From positions 1-60,852 of the forward strand of contig JAIKYR010000043.1 of assembly GCA_024682995.1 (NCBI GenBank): a stretch of 60,852 nt of DNA, read 5' to 3'. Both the position numbers and the translations under genes were made by a program. Origin of the DNA: Bacteroidales bacterium (GTDB taxonomy: Bacteria > Bacteroidota > Bacteroidia > Bacteroidales > WCHB1-69). Shown here piece after piece: positions 27,299 through 37,299 of this stretch. The notes beneath the pieces are model-generated. The model did not search any database, was not told the origin of the DNA, and was given only the letters and a program-made list of their open reading frames with translations. The number at the start of each line of letters is the position of its first letter. Positions within the stretch are counted from its first letter, which is position 1.

Positions 27299-27731
27299 GG
27301 TCATCTCCTTCCTTGTCAAAAATAACCTCCAGCGGTGTCTGCGGTTCTTCCGGTTCCGAGGTTTCCTTTTCGGAACGGCCATAGAGGATGCGGCTGAACT
27401 TCCGAATCAGAGGTTTTACAAATAACATATCCTTATAGTGGAGCACCACCAGAATGATGACCACAAACAAGGCGCATACGATGGTGTATGCCCATCCTGC
27501 GTTCAGGGCCAGCGTGAGCCAGCTGATCAGCGCGGAAGAGAGGTAGATGAGCACCGCCAACGCACACACCACGACAATCAGCATAGACAAGATCACCGAC
27601 AACAGCTGCGACGACTTCTCCAGCAGTTCGAGTTTGAGCAAATCGTAACGCTGAGACAAGTAGGTCTTCACATCCTTGATTGTCCGAGCATTACGTGGCG
27701 AATCTTTGGAAAATAAACTGAAGATATCCAT
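27291..27731 (-). CDS. Holin-X / phage-holin-superfamily III membrane protein
   Basis: About 146 aa from the ATG at 27731. A polar N-terminal helix (RTIKDVKTYLSQRYDLLKLE) precedes two adjacent membrane helices (LLSVILSMLIVVVCALAVLI; WAYTIVCALFVVIILVVL), then an acidic Pro/Glu-rich tail. This is the pattern of the Holin-X family (PF07332), which is chromosomal and not a sign of a prophage. It lies between a YtxH-like gene (10-base gap) and a small basic protein gene (8-base overlap), an arrangement known in Bacteroidota. Function unknown. Confidence 0.75.
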   Translation of the reverse strand: MDIFSLFSKDSPRNARTIKDVKTYLSQRYDLLKLELLEKSSQLLSVILSMLIVVVCALAVLIYLSSALISWLTLALNAGWAYTIVCALFVVIILVVLHYKDMLFVKPLIRKFSRILYGRSEKETSEPEEPQTPLEVIFDKEGDDHD

Positions 27732-27741
27732 TCGGCGAGAA

Positions 27742-27984
27742 TTACGCTTGAACGTCTTCTTCCTCCATGTCATCCAACAAGTCGTCCATCTCCACTTCCT
27801 CCTCGGCGGGAGCGGCACATCTCTTGCTTTTCAACTTCTCAATGATGCGGTCAATCTCCTCCTTAGTCATTCTCTTGGAGACATTAGTACGGATTTCCTT
27901 ACCTTTTTCTGTGGTGAACAACAAGGTTACACCTACTGCTGCTGCAGCGCCAGCGGCAAACGCCAAAATTTCAGATGCTTTCAT
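27742..27984 (-). CDS. YtxH-like general stress/envelope protein
   Basis: 80 aa with an N-terminal Ala/Gly-rich membrane helix (ILAFAAGAAAAVGVTLLFT), then TEKGKEIRTNVSKRM, the YtxH-like KGxEIR signature after the helix, and an acidic tail (EEEVEMDDLLDDMEEED). Family members are small membrane-anchored proteins, some stress induced, with no defined biochemical role. First gene of the trio. The upstream gap to uvrA contains a heptamer repeat tract. Confidence 0.8.
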   Translation of the reverse strand: MKASEILAFAAGAAAAVGVTLLFTTEKGKEIRTNVSKRMTKEEIDRIIEKLKSKRCAAPAEEEVEMDDLLDDMEEEDVQA

Positions 27985-28030
27985 AAATGTGTGTTTTAAA
28001 TTGTGATTTGTAATTTATAAACTGTAATCT

Positions 28031-28072
28031 ATTAATTATTAATTGTTAATTGTTAATTGTTAATTGTTATTT
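28031..28072. repeat. Heptamer repeat tract starting at the uvrA stop codon
   Basis: On the minus strand about four copies of TAACAAT end in TTAATAATTAATAG. The uvrA stop TAA is the first repeat's own TAA, and uvrA's last codons (AAT AAC AAT) lie in the tract. A 31-bp part is identical to the tract after fumC at 45497. Confidence 0.85.
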
Positions 28073-30894
28073 GTCAGTTTCCCCGAGATGGCCTGTGCCG
28101 TATAAGAGCGTTTCCGTTCCACCAGTTTCTCAGGCGTACCCTCGAAAACGATCTTGCCACCCTGATCCCCGCCTTCCGGCCCCATATCGATGATCCAGTC
28201 GGCGCATTTGATGATTTCAGCATTATGCTCAATGACCACAATGGTGTTATTGCGTTCTATCAGGCGGTTAAAAGCCACGCATAATTTATTAATATCGTGG
28301 AAATGAAGTCCCGTAGTAGGCTCGTCGAAGATGAAGAGCTTGTTCTGGTCATCATCGTTGAGCGACAGATAGTAGGCTAACTTCACACGCTGCGCCTCGC
28401 CGCCGGACAGTGTAGCCGAAGACTGGCCCATCACCAGATAGCCGAGGCCCACATCCTGCAACGGCATCAATTTGCGGATAATATTGGTGGTCATATCATT
28501 CACGGGAAGGCCCTTGAAAAAATCGAGGGCTTCCGAGACTGTCATATTCAGGATGTCAGTGATAGTCTTGTCTTTCAGCTTGATATCCTGGGCTTCCTCT
28601 CGGAATCGGCTTCCATTGCACGAAGGGCACACCATCTCCACATCCGCCATAAACTGCATATTGATCCGGATAACGCCTTCGCCCTCGCACTCCTCGCATC
28701 GGCCACCAGCCACATTAAATGAAAAGAAGCTGGGCTTGTAGTTGCGCTGCTTGGAAAGAGGCTGGCTGGCAAACAACTCGCGAATATAATCGTAGGCTTT
28801 CACGTATGTTACAGGATTAGAGCGGCTGGAGCGGCCTATGGGATTCTGATCCACAAATACCACATCCGAAATCTTGGTCAAGTCGGCATCGATTCTCGAA
28901 TAGCGTCCGGGTTTCAGATTCCCCTTGTTGAGCATCTTCAGCAGGCCGGGGTACAGCACATTCGCTATCAGACTGCTCTTGCCGGAACCACTGACCCCTG
29001 TGATGACCGTGAAGCACTCCAACGGGATTTTCACATCTATATTCTTAAGATTATGCTCTTTAGCCCCGATGATTTCCACATAATTGCGCCAGTGTCTCCG
29101 CCGCTTGGGCAGCGGGATATAGCGGCATAACTCCTGCGGATAACCACCTGTCATCCCACGCAGATAGGAGGCCGTAAGGTTGTCCGGTTCTTTCATCAAA
29201 TCATCTATCAAACCTGAGAAAACTATTTCGCCACCATTACGTCCCGCTTTGGGGCCGATATCTATGATGCAGTCGGCGGCACGGATGATAGACTCATCGT
29301 GTTCAACCACCACCACGGTATTGCCAATGTCACGCAACCTCTGCAGCACCCGTATCAGGTTCTGCGTGTCGCGGGAATGGAGTCCGATGCTGGGTTCATC
29401 CAACACATAAAGAGAACCCACCAGACTGCTACCCAAGGAGGTGGCCAGGTTGATACGCTGGGCCTCCCCGCCCGACAATGTTGACGTGGAGCGGTCCAAG
29501 GTAAGATAGCCGAGGCCCACATCATCCAGCAATGCCACCCGATTGGCGAGTTCCTTCACCAGACGGGAGGCCACCTCGCGCTCATAGTCACTGCTGTATT
29601 TGAACTCCTGGAAAAAGGGTTTCAATTCTGAGACAGGCATGGCTGTCAACTCCATGATGGAGTGTCCCTTCACCTTCACATAATGTGCATCCTTGCGCAG
29701 ACGGGTCCCGTGGCAGTCGGGACAAATCTCCCGTCCACGGTAACGGGCCTGCAGTACCCGGTATTGAATTTTGAATGTGTTGGCCGCCACAAACTGGAAA
29801 AATTGCGTAATACCATCCACATGGTGTTTCTCATCCCCATACCACAAAAGGTCGTACTCCTTTGGACTCAAATCCTCAATAGCCCTGTGTACAGGGAAAT
29901 CGAGGCGGGAAGCCTGGCGGATGAACTGGCGTTTCCACTCGCTGAGCACGTCGCCATGCCAGCATGCCACTGCGTCGTCGGCCACCGACAATGTCTTGTC
30001 CGGAAACACCAAGTCCGGGTCCACGCCCTCCACCATACCAGTGCCGGAACAGGTCTTGCACGCGCCGTACGGGTTGTTGAAACTGAACAGGTTGGCACTC
30101 GGTTCCTCGAAACTCATCCCATCGGCCTCGAAAAGGTCGCTGAATGTCTTCTGGGAGACGTTGTCCCCCTCTGTTTGGATGACACACACACCCTTTCCTT
30201 CAGAGAAGGCTATCTGGATGGAGTCGGTAAGGCGTGCGATATTGTCGGCTATCTTCTCCGACTTGAAACGGTCCACCAGCACGAACATGCCCGACTCACG
30301 GGTGGCCTTTCGGCCTTTCAGGAACTCGTCAATTTCATGCAGCTGCCGATTATAGACCACACGGCTGAAGCCCTGCTGGCTGAGGATAGCGAGCTGTTCC
30401 TTCAAGGTGCGCCCTGACGGCAGCACTACTGGGGCAAGGACATACACTCTCTTGCCTTCGGGTACTTTCTGTACGTATGCCAGCACGTCCGACACACGCT
30501 CGCGCTTCACCTCCTTGCCCGATATCGGCGATATGGTGCGCCCGATACGGGCGAAGAGCAGTTTCAGATATTCGTATATTTCTGTCACCGTGCCCACCGT
30601 GGAGCGCGGGTTATGCGACATGCTATGCTGTTCGATGGCTATGGCGGGGGGTATGCCCGTGATGGATTGGACTTCGGGTTTGTGCATCCGGCCCATGAAC
30701 TGGCGGGCATAGGAACTGAGACTTTCCACGTAGCGACGCTGACCCTCGGCATACAGTGTGTCAAAAGCCAACGACGACTTGCCCGACCCCGACAAACCGG
30801 TGATGACCACCAGTTTGTTGCGCGGTATGTCAACATCTATGTTTTTCAGATTGTTGACTTTGGCACCCCGAACTTCAATCACCTTCTGACCCAT
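28060..30894 (-). CDS. uvrA: Excinuclease ABC subunit A
   Basis: DNA-damage recognition ATPase of nucleotide excision repair, acting as a UvrA2-UvrB complex. 944 aa, full length. Two ABC ATPase modules: Walker [13 protein letters not shown] near residue 32 and [13 protein letters not shown] near 645; signature/Walker B segments [16 protein letters not shown] with [12 protein letters not shown] and [15 protein letters not shown] with [12 protein letters not shown]. Zinc sites are CKTCSGTG and CEECEGEG with CPSCNG. The open frame begins with TTG at 30897; the ATG at 30894 is preferred because it overlaps the cdsA stop (TGATG). The downstream end merges with a heptamer repeat. Confidence 0.98.
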   Translation of the reverse strand: MGQKVIEVRGAKVNNLKNIDVDIPRNKLVVITGLSGSGKSSLAFDTLYAEGQRRYVESLSSYARQFMGRMHKPEVQSITGIPPAIAIEQHSMSHNPRSTVGTVTEIYEYLKLLFARIGRTISPISGKEVKRERVSDVLAYVQKVPEGKRVYVLAPVVLPSGRTLKEQLAILSQQGFSRVVYNRQLHEIDEFLKGRKATRESGMFVLVDRFKSEKIADNIARLTDSIQIAFSEGKGVCVIQTEGDNVSQKTFSDLFEADGMSFEEPSANLFSFNNPYGACKTCSGTGMVEGVDPDLVFPDKTLSVADDAVACWHGDVLSEWKRQFIRQASRLDFPVHRAIEDLSPKEYDLLWYGDEKHHVDGITQFFQFVAANTFKIQYRVLQARYRGREICPDCHGTRLRKDAHYVKVKGHSIMELTAMPVSELKPFFQEFKYSSDYEREVASRLVKELANRVALLDDVGLGYLTLDRSTSTLSGGEAQRINLATSLGSSLVGSLYVLDEPSIGLHSRDTQNLIRVLQRLRDIGNTVVVVEHDESIIRAADCIIDIGPKAGRNGGEIVFSGLIDDLMKEPDNLTASYLRGMTGGYPQELCRYIPLPKRRRHWRNYVEIIGAKEHNLKNIDVKIPLECFTVITGVSGSGKSSLIANVLYPGLLKMLNKGNLKPGRYSRIDADLTKISDVVFVDQNPIGRSSRSNPVTYVKAYDYIRELFASQPLSKQRNYKPSFFSFNVAGGRCEECEGEGVIRINMQFMADVEMVCPSCNGSRFREEAQDIKLKDKTITDILNMTVSEALDFFKGLPVNDMTTNIIRKLMPLQDVGLGYLVMGQSSATLSGGEAQRVKLAYYLSLNDDDQNKLFIFDEPTTGLHFHDINKLCVAFNRLIERNNTIVVIEHNAEIIKCADWIIDMGPEGGDQGGKIVFEGTPEKLVERKRSYTAQAISGKLTNNN

Positions 30895-31757
30895 CAACTC
30901 AAAATTATAAAAAGGAACAGCATAGCCGGAAATACGGCTAACAGGATAGAATCAAACCGGTCGAGCATCCCGCCATGTCCCGGAATGGCCTTGCCCGTGT
31001 CTTTCACACCAGCATTCCGCTTGAAGGCAGACTCCAGTAAATCACCAAAGGTGCCGAACACAACCACGATGACCGCGAAACAGACCCATGCCCATATCGG
31101 CATGTGCACACGTCCGAAAAAAGGGATGCTAGGGAAGACCACCGCCGCTATCACGGTAATAACAAAGCCCGTAAACGTCCCCTCCCAAGTCTTCTTGGGC
31201 GAGACACGTTCGAACATCTTGGTACGACCATATAATGTTCCGCCCAAGTAGGCGGCGGTATCATTAATCCATATCAACAGCAAGAATGCCAATGCCATAG
31301 GCTTGCACCAGATGGCGAAAGCGGCCAGCATGGCCAAAGGAGCCACAATCCAGCAGAAGCCAAATACCGACTTGCCGATCTGCTCCACAGGACAGGCCCG
31401 ATGGCGGAATATTTCAACGATGGAGAGGATAATCGACAACAGCATCATCAACATCGGAATCATAAGAAAAACGGCTGTCAATGTCTTCATACCCGGCGTA
31501 AAAATGAACGTGCGGGGCTGCAGGCTGTAGTAGCAGGCCACAGCAAACAAAGACACGGCGAAGGCCATCATCAAATAGCGGGCGGGCTTGTCCTCGGGAC
31601 CGCAGGTGATTTTCGACAATTCGTAAATGCACACACAGGCCGCCACACAAAGGACAACATCCATCAGAGCGGGGTAAAACACGCCGGCAATCATCAGGGC
31701 CACATACACGGCACCCGCCAACGTTCTAACGATCAGATTCTTCAGTTTGGGATTCAT
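30894..31757 (-). CDS. cdsA: Phosphatidate cytidylyltransferase (CDP-diglyceride synthase)
   Basis: Inner-membrane enzyme that makes CDP-diacylglycerol from phosphatidic acid and CTP, the precursor of bacterial phospholipids. 287 aa with about seven membrane helices. The C-terminal CDS signature is present: LLESAFKRNAGVKDTGK, then PGHGGMLDRFDSI. It overlaps the upstream LUD gene by 32 bases and touches uvrA, so the run rsfS-ftsH-LUD-cdsA-uvrA is probably one transcript. Confidence 0.96.
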   Translation of the reverse strand: MNPKLKNLIVRTLAGAVYVALMIAGVFYPALMDVVLCVAACVCIYELSKITCGPEDKPARYLMMAFAVSLFAVACYYSLQPRTFIFTPGMKTLTAVFLMIPMLMMLLSIILSIVEIFRHRACPVEQIGKSVFGFCWIVAPLAMLAAFAIWCKPMALAFLLLIWINDTAAYLGGTLYGRTKMFERVSPKKTWEGTFTGFVITVIAAVVFPSIPFFGRVHMPIWAWVCFAVIVVVFGTFGDLLESAFKRNAGVKDTGKAIPGHGGMLDRFDSILLAVFPAMLFLFIILS

Positions 31758-32466
31758 GTTGCGTTTCGTTTGAGTTATTCGATTCAGGTTGGTCGGATTC
31801 CTGGGGATGGTTCTCCTCCACCATCATCAGGATAAAGCGCGGATTCTGTGGGGTGAACACATCGTTTCCCTCCGACTTTTCCGGCTGTGACGGGCAGATG
31901 AACTCCGTGATGGGGTTCGGAGTGTTGTTATTGCGAGAGAGCTGGTATGTCAGGGCATCCTCCATATCCCGGAAGATGCAACGCTCGCGGGAGACCACGA
32001 TGATGTCGCGGGCAAGGTTCCGGACGGAGGGATAAAGCGACACAGAGGGCGTGAAGCCGATGGCACCGGTACGGGCGATCAGCATATCCGAAAAGAAAAG
32101 CGCGGCATCCACCGTCTCCATGGGGTTCACCGCCGTGACATGACGCACATGATGCTTCAACAGAAACTGGCCCAGGTTGGGGCTGGTGTTCAACAGCGTA
32201 CCATACTGCTGGCCCTGTGCAATCTTGATGAGGCGGGGAATCAGATTATCCTTGGTGCAGGGAATGTACTTGCCGCCGGCACCGCGGAAATGGCGGACAA
32301 ACTCCACCAAAGGATGTTCCTGCGATGTAACACCCAATCCTGAACTGAGATCCGGTGGCACCGTCGGATAAGTTTTCTTATAGGCCAGGCCGTTACGAAT
32401 GTTCCGGCGAATATTCTCCTTATCCGTCAGAAGTTGATTTCCCATCGAATTGCTGTTGCTTGCCAT
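31726..32466 (-). CDS. LUD (LutC/YkgG-like) domain protein of the ftsH-cdsA cluster
   Basis: 246 aa. Residues 50-190 resemble the LUD domain of LutC/YkgG lactate-utilisation proteins (AVNPMETVDAALFFSDMLIARTG, SVRNLARDIIVVSRE). The partner genes lutA/lutB are absent. The C-terminal 50 residues are low complexity (Glu, Ser, Asn, Gln), and the N-terminal 30 are polar. Its place between ftsH and cdsA recurs in Bacteroidales, so a housekeeping role other than lactate oxidation is more likely (inference). Ends 32 bases inside cdsA and starts 3 bases after the ftsH stop. Confidence 0.7.
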   Translation of the reverse strand: MASNSNSMGNQLLTDKENIRRNIRNGLAYKKTYPTVPPDLSSGLGVTSQEHPLVEFVRHFRGAGGKYIPCTKDNLIPRLIKIAQGQQYGTLLNTSPNLGQFLLKHHVRHVTAVNPMETVDAALFFSDMLIARTGAIGFTPSVSLYPSVRNLARDIIVVSRERCIFRDMEDALTYQLSRNNNTPNPITEFICPSQPEKSEGNDVFTPQNPRFILMMVEENHPQESDQPESNNSNETQHESQTEESDR

Positions 32467-32469
32467 ATT

Positions 32470-34548
32470 CTATTCGTTTTTATCTGATTCTGTAACAATA
32501 CTGTCTGCGCTTCCATCAGGAATGGACGGTTTCTCCTGCGTTGCAGCGGACGACTCCTTCTGGAACGGACGCGGACCTAAAATGCGCTCCACATCTTCCG
32601 TGAAAATGACCTCATGCTCAATCAACAGGGAGGCTAGCTCGTCCAGTTGGCTCTTATGGGTGGAAAGAATGTCCTTGGCCCGCTGGTAGCAGGATTCTAT
32701 CAACGTATGGACCTGCTCGTCAATCTCGCGGGCGGTCGCCTCGCTATAGGGTTTGCTGAGGCCATATTCCTGTTGTCCCGTGGAATCATAATAGCTGATG
32801 TTTCCGATTTTCTTGTCCAAGCCATAATAAACCACCATGGCATACGCCTGTTTGGAGACGCGCTCCAGGTCGTTGAGGGCACCCGTGGAGAGTTGTCCGA
32901 AAACGACATCCTCGGCGGCGCGGCCGCCCAGAAGAGCAGTCATCTCGTCCAGCAGCTGGTCGTAGGTGGTCAGCTGGCGTTCCTCGGGCAGATACCAGGC
33001 CGCGCCGAGGGCCTTGCCTCGCGGCACGATGGTGACCTTGACCAAGGGAGATGCATAACGCAATAGCCAGCTCACACAGGCGTGGCCGGACTCGTGATAG
33101 GCGATGGCCTTCTTCTCCTCTGGGGTGAACACGCTGCCCCGACGCTCCAGACCGCCGATGATGCGGTCCACGGCGGCCAGAAAGTCGGCCTTCTCAATAT
33201 GCGGTTTGTTATTACGGGCCGCTATCAGAGCGGCCTCATTACACACATTGGCAATGTCGGCACCCGAGAAGCCGGGCGTCTGCTTGGCAAAGAATTCCAG
33301 GTCCACATCGGGACCGAGTTTGAGGTTGCGCACATGCACGCCGAAGATGCCGCGACGCTCGTTGAGGTTGGGCAGCTCCACCGTAATCTGGCGGTCGAAA
33401 CGTCCGGCACGCAACAGGGCCCGGTCGAGGATGTCGGCGCGGTTAGTGGCGGCCATGATGATGACACCGGCGTTGGTGGAGAAGCCGTCCATCTCAGTCA
33501 GCAGCTGGTTGAGCGTGCTCTCGCGCTCATCGTTGACGCTGGACATGGCGTTCTTGCCGCGGGCACGCCCGATGGCATCAATCTCATCGATGAAAATGAT
33601 ACACGGGGCTTTCTCCTTGGCTGTCTTGAAGAGGTCACGCACGCGGGAGGCGCCCACGCCCACGAACATCTCCACGAAGTCGGAGCCCGACAGGGAGAAG
33701 AAGGGCACCTTGGCCTCGCCGGCGACGGCCTTAGCCAGAAGGGTCTTACCCGTTCCCGGAGGTCCGACAAGGAGCACGCCCTTGGGTATCTTGCCACCCA
33801 AGACGGTATATTTCTGCGGGTTTTTGAGGAAATCCACCACCTCTTCAATCTCGAACTTGGCCCCTTCCAATCCAGCCACATCCTTGAATGTGACCAGCTG
33901 TCCCGACTTCTCGTCAAACTCCTGCGCCCGCGATTTGCCAATATTGAAAATGCTGCTGCCGCCACCCATGCCACCCCGCATGGTACGCGTGGAGTAGTAG
34001 AACAGCAATATGAGCATCACCATTGGCAGGATCCAGAAGATAACCTCAAAACCCCAGCTCTTGCTTTTGTCCTGCTTGGTGGGAAAGTCATATTCCCGAG
34101 CCAAGTCATTCACATTCAACGTGCTGTCCGAAGCCAACGTCTCCCGTACGGCCTGCGATTTCACCTCTTTCAAATTCTCATTGAACACCTGGAGGTCGGT
34201 GACGGTGATAAAGAACTGCGGTCCGCTCACATTATCCTTGATCTTCTCGTAGGCAGGATTGGCCTGCAGGGCCTCCTTTTTCAGGAACACATTGACCTGC
34301 TCATTCTTTCGGACATACTCCACATGTTCGATTTCCTTGTTCCGCACCATCTGGTTGAACGACATGTCATCAATTTCCTCCGGTTGTCCGCCGCCCGTAT
34401 TGAACATCCAAAAGGAAATCAGGGCGACACCCACAAGGAGATAAATTACAGTGAGGAGAGGGAATTTCTGTTTGGGTCCTTTATTCTGACCCATTCCCAA
34501 CGGGGAGTTGGCTCCTCCATTATTGCGCGGCGAGTTCTTGACTGGCAT
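32470..34548 (-). CDS. ftsH: ATP-dependent zinc metalloprotease FtsH
   Basis: Membrane-anchored AAA+ protease that removes misfolded membrane proteins and short-lived regulators. 692 aa. Two membrane helices (about 28-48 and 170-190) flank a periplasmic domain. The AAA module has Walker [19 protein letters not shown], Walker [13 protein letters not shown] and the second region of homology [20 protein letters not shown]. The zinc site is HESGH in [16 protein letters not shown]. The N-terminus carries a polar Asn/Gly-rich extension. It follows rsfS by 19 bases. Confidence 0.98.
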   Translation of the reverse strand: MPVKNSPRNNGGANSPLGMGQNKGPKQKFPLLTVIYLLVGVALISFWMFNTGGGQPEEIDDMSFNQMVRNKEIEHVEYVRKNEQVNVFLKKEALQANPAYEKIKDNVSGPQFFITVTDLQVFNENLKEVKSQAVRETLASDSTLNVNDLAREYDFPTKQDKSKSWGFEVIFWILPMVMLILLFYYSTRTMRGGMGGGSSIFNIGKSRAQEFDEKSGQLVTFKDVAGLEGAKFEIEEVVDFLKNPQKYTVLGGKIPKGVLLVGPPGTGKTLLAKAVAGEAKVPFFSLSGSDFVEMFVGVGASRVRDLFKTAKEKAPCIIFIDEIDAIGRARGKNAMSSVNDERESTLNQLLTEMDGFSTNAGVIIMAATNRADILDRALLRAGRFDRQITVELPNLNERRGIFGVHVRNLKLGPDVDLEFFAKQTPGFSGADIANVCNEAALIAARNNKPHIEKADFLAAVDRIIGGLERRGSVFTPEEKKAIAYHESGHACVSWLLRYASPLVKVTIVPRGKALGAAWYLPEERQLTTYDQLLDEMTALLGGRAAEDVVFGQLSTGALNDLERVSKQAYAMVVYYGLDKKIGNISYYDSTGQQEYGLSKPYSEATAREIDEQVHTLIESCYQRAKDILSTHKSQLDELASLLIEHEVIFTEDVERILGPRPFQKESSAATQEKPSIPDGSADSIVTESDKNE

Positions 34549-34567
34549 AGGATTTCAAATTGTAGGG

Positions 34568-34957
34568 TTAGAAACTCTGAACATCGGCGTCACTCCAAAG
34601 CGACTCAATGTTGTAATAGGCTCGGGCCTCAGGTTGGAAAATGTGCACCAGCACGTTGAAATAGTCCAGCAGAATCCATTCGCAATTCTCCAGACCTTCC
34701 ACATGGACGGGTTTCGTGCCTGCCACACGTTGTGTCTGTTCCTGGACATAATCGCACAACGTTTCCACATGGGGCTTCGAATTTCCCGTGCAGATGATGA
34801 AATAGTCGAAAAAAACATGGTTCAGCTTTTTGAGGTTGATGCATTTGATATCAACCCCCTGCTTTTCAATAAGTGCCTGAATTATAAGTTCATCAATATT
34901 CCCTTCATAGGGAGTTCCTTCAAATTTGACTTTTTTTCTTACGGTCATTACATTCAT
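34568..34957 (-). CDS. rsfS: Ribosomal silencing factor RsfS
   Basis: Binds the large subunit (protein L14) and blocks subunit joining when nutrients are scarce. 129 aa, usual length. The core is DIKCINLKKLNHVFFDYFIICTGNS, then HVEGLENCEWILLDYFNVLVHIF, the conserved fold of the Iojap/RsfS family. First gene of the minus-strand housekeeping operon, with a -7 element 14 bases upstream. Two nearby Met codons (residues 1 and 4) leave a slight start ambiguity. Confidence 0.95.
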   Translation of the reverse strand: MNVMTVRKKVKFEGTPYEGNIDELIIQALIEKQGVDIKCINLKKLNHVFFDYFIICTGNSKPHVETLCDYVQEQTQRVAGTKPVHVEGLENCEWILLDYFNVLVHIFQPEARAYYNIESLWSDADVQSF

Positions 34958-34970
34958 TTTATTTTAGCGG

Positions 34971-34979
34971 GCAAAGGTA
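34971..34979 (-). promoter_or_regulatory. -7 promoter element for the rsfS-ftsH-cdsA-uvrA operon
   Basis: TACCTTTGC on the minus strand, 14 bases before the rsfS ATG. It is back-to-back with the divergent element of the serine protease gene. Confidence 0.7.
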
Positions 34980-34991
34980 CATTTTTTTTTA

Positions 34992-35000
34992 TATTTTTGC
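34992..35000 (+). promoter_or_regulatory. -7 promoter element for the serine endopeptidase operon
   Basis: TATTTTTGC after a long T run, 24 bases before the ATG at 35024. Confidence 0.65.
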
Positions 35001-35023
35001 AGCCCTAAAAAACACAATCTGAA

Positions 35024-36658
35024 ATGATGAAAAAAGTATTCTTTTTTTTGACGGTTTTGTCGTTGGCTTGGATAGCCAACGCTCAAGAAAATGCAAATGA
35101 TCTTCCGTATTCTTTCACCCACAAAGATGTATCCTATTCCATTGATGAAATGACGATGCCTGCGGTGGACCGCGAGGCCTTGCTCACGGAAGATGCACAG
35201 AACATCAAGAACGGGACCCCCATGCGTATCGGTATCAACCACCATGTGGGCTATACGTTCGACAACAGCGGACGCACGGACATACTGTCCAACGGTGCGA
35301 AGCTGTGGCGGCTTGGAATAAAATCGGAAGGAGCCATCTCCATGTCCGTCTATTTCTCCCAATTCAACATCCCGGAAGGGGCCACCCTGCACGTCTACAA
35401 CGGTGACCGCTCCCAAGTTACCGGCACATACACCAATGCCGACATCCAGCAGAACGGCATTCTAGTGTCTGACGACATCGACGACGACAATCTGATCATC
35501 GAATACTATGAGCCCGCCGATGTGCTATTCCACGGCACCATTCAAATCGACCGTATCAGCCATCGTTACCGCGACATCAACAAGATTTCCATGTCGGATG
35601 ACGAAAAAGCACTCTCGGGCAGCTGCCATTTCAACGTTTCCTGTCCTGAAGGAAATGGCTGGCGTGACCAGATTAACTCGGTGGTGCGCATCGAGATTTC
35701 CAACAGTGCCGGCAACTTCCTGTGTACCGGTGCCCTGATCAACAACACCCGCTATGACAAAACCTTCTACGTGCTCAGTGCCAACCACTGCATCAACAAT
35801 GACATGAGCAGCACATTCAAATTTTTCTTCAAATATGAAACGACATCCTGCGATGTGTATGAATACGGCTTTGCCAACCAGTGGGTAAAAGGCGGCACTA
35901 TCGTCGCCACCGACGGACTCAACAACAGTTCCGACTTCCTGCTGTTGAAAATCACCGGCAGCATGAGTAGAGTCAACATGGACAATGTCTTCTTCGCCGG
36001 ATGGGATGTCAGCGGGGCCGCCTCTGTGGGTATGGCCATCCATCACCCGGCAGGAGACTTCAAGAAGCTGAGTATCCCTAAGTCCGTATCCTCCTCCTAC
36101 TACAACAGCTATTGGACGACAAGCTGGTACGTCAACCCCCAAAAGGGCTGCACAGAACAAGGTTCCTCCGGATCGCCCCTATTCAACGCCAAGAAGCTCA
36201 TCATCGGAGACCTCAGCAATGGAACCTCCTCCTGCAGTGAGCCTTGGGGTAATGACAACTATGGTAAGCTTTCCTATTCCTGGACGAACAACAACAACTA
36301 TAACAACGCGAAAAAACTTAAACCCTGGCTGGATCCTGACAACACGGGCGTGACTTGGATTCCGGGTATGCGCTATGACGGCACCATCGTGGGCGTGGAG
36401 CAATACGATGCCGACATCCGCACCTTCAACATCTTCCCGAACCCATCTACAGGCCAAGTCTCCATCCAAGGACATTTCGATGCCGAGCAGGGTGTCTGCA
36501 ACGTGTACAATATGATGGGGGCGAAACTGGGCTCCTATAATGTGAATCTCGAACCCACTTTCTCCATGAGCTTCAACGACCTCCCCAGCGGCATCTACGT
36601 GGTGGAAATTTTGGGCGACACACACACATACAAGAGCAAAATGGTGATCACCCGTTAG
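35024..36658 (+). CDS. Secreted trypsin-fold serine endopeptidase (lysyl-endopeptidase-like) with T9SS type A tail
   Basis: 544 aa. Residues 1-21: signal peptide (AWIANAQ). About 70-180: an N-terminal beta domain (GAISMSVYFSQFNIPEGATLHVYNG) typical of Achromobacter lysyl-endopeptidase-like secreted proteases. About 205-430: chymotrypsin-fold protease with triad His255 (LSANHC), Asp304 (NSSDFLLLK) and Ser382 (GSSGSPLFN; the usual GDSG Asp is Ser here). The last 80 residues (FNIFPNPSTGQVSI, LPSGIYVVEI, KSKMVITR) are a type A T9SS sorting domain. Expected to be secreted or surface-bound. Lys specificity is by family likeness only. The WbqC-like gene begins 2 bases after its stop. Confidence 0.9.
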   Translation: MMKKVFFFLTVLSLAWIANAQENANDLPYSFTHKDVSYSIDEMTMPAVDREALLTEDAQNIKNGTPMRIGINHHVGYTFDNSGRTDILSNGAKLWRLGIKSEGAISMSVYFSQFNIPEGATLHVYNGDRSQVTGTYTNADIQQNGILVSDDIDDDNLIIEYYEPADVLFHGTIQIDRISHRYRDINKISMSDDEKALSGSCHFNVSCPEGNGWRDQINSVVRIEISNSAGNFLCTGALINNTRYDKTFYVLSANHCINNDMSSTFKFFFKYETTSCDVYEYGFANQWVKGGTIVATDGLNNSSDFLLLKITGSMSRVNMDNVFFAGWDVSGAASVGMAIHHPAGDFKKLSIPKSVSSSYYNSYWTTSWYVNPQKGCTEQGSSGSPLFNAKKLIIGDLSNGTSSCSEPWGNDNYGKLSYSWTNNNNYNNAKKLKPWLDPDNTGVTWIPGMRYDGTIVGVEQYDADIRTFNIFPNPSTGQVSIQGHFDAEQGVCNVYNMMGAKLGSYNVNLEPTFSMSFNDLPSGIYVVEILGDTHTYKSKMVITR

Positions 36659-36660
36659 TA

Positions 36661-37299
36661 GTGGACAACACAACGCTCCTTTCAACGGCCTATCTCCCGC
36701 CCATAGAATACATCGCCTGCCTGATACAGGGTACGGCATGGGTGGACACCCGCGAGCGCTACCACAAACAGAGCTACCGGAACCGGGCCTGCATCCTCAC
36801 CGGCAACGGTGTCCAGACGCTCACCGTACCCGTGGAGCATCGTACCGGGCCAACTCCCATCCGCGATGCCCGCATCGACTACAAGATGCCCTGGCAACGC
36901 ACACACTGGAGATCCATCATCTCCGCCTATGGCAACAGTCCCTACCTCCTCTACTACCTCGACCCGCTGAAGCCTTTTTACGAGAAACGTTTCGAATTCC
37001 TGTTCGACTACAACCTGCAACTGACCGATACTATCCTGCGTATGATGCGCATCCCGGCAGAGCTACATCTGACGGATGAAGACACCCCCAAAACAACATG
37101 CGACCTTCGGGAAGTCATCCATCCGAAGAACGCCTGGCAACCAGACTACCGATTCCGACTGCAAAGCCCGTACTACCAAGTCTTTGAGGATCGCTACGGT
37201 TTCATTCCGAACCTCTCCATCCTCGACCTGCTGTTCAACACCGGCCCTGACGCACCCGCCTACATGAAAGCACAAATGGACCTTTACACCTCCTGCTGA
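36661..37299 (+). CDS. WbqC-like family protein
   Basis: 212 aa, matching the WbqC-like family (PF08889): an N-terminal YLPPIEYIACLI, then VDTRERYHKQSYRNRACI, GVQTLTVPVE, and PWQRTHWRSIISAYGNSPYL. The family is linked to surface polysaccharide gene clusters, but its reaction is not established. The start is GTG, 2 bases after the protease stop, and its stop overlaps the next gene (TGATG), so it lies in a coupled operon with a GT-C-like membrane protein, consistent with an envelope glycan role. Confidence 0.88.
   Translation: MDNTTLLSTAYLPPIEYIACLIQGTAWVDTRERYHKQSYRNRACILTGNGVQTLTVPVEHRTGPTPIRDARIDYKMPWQRTHWRSIISAYGNSPYLLYYLDPLKPFYEKRFEFLFDYNLQLTDTILRMMRIPAELHLTDEDTPKTTCDLREVIHPKNAWQPDYRFRLQSPYYQVFEDRYGFIPNLSILDLLFNTGPDAPAYMKAQMDLYTSC

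Noticed and set aside
27291-27984. Holin-like gene as evidence of a prophage
   Set aside because: Holin-X family members next to YtxH genes are chromosomal in Bacteroidota. There are no capsid, terminase, integrase or lysin genes nearby.
33082-34659. A 525-codon plus-strand frame over ftsH/rsfS
   Set aside because: It mirrors the strongly biased, complete ftsH gene on the other strand and runs on into rsfS; no domain or start signal.
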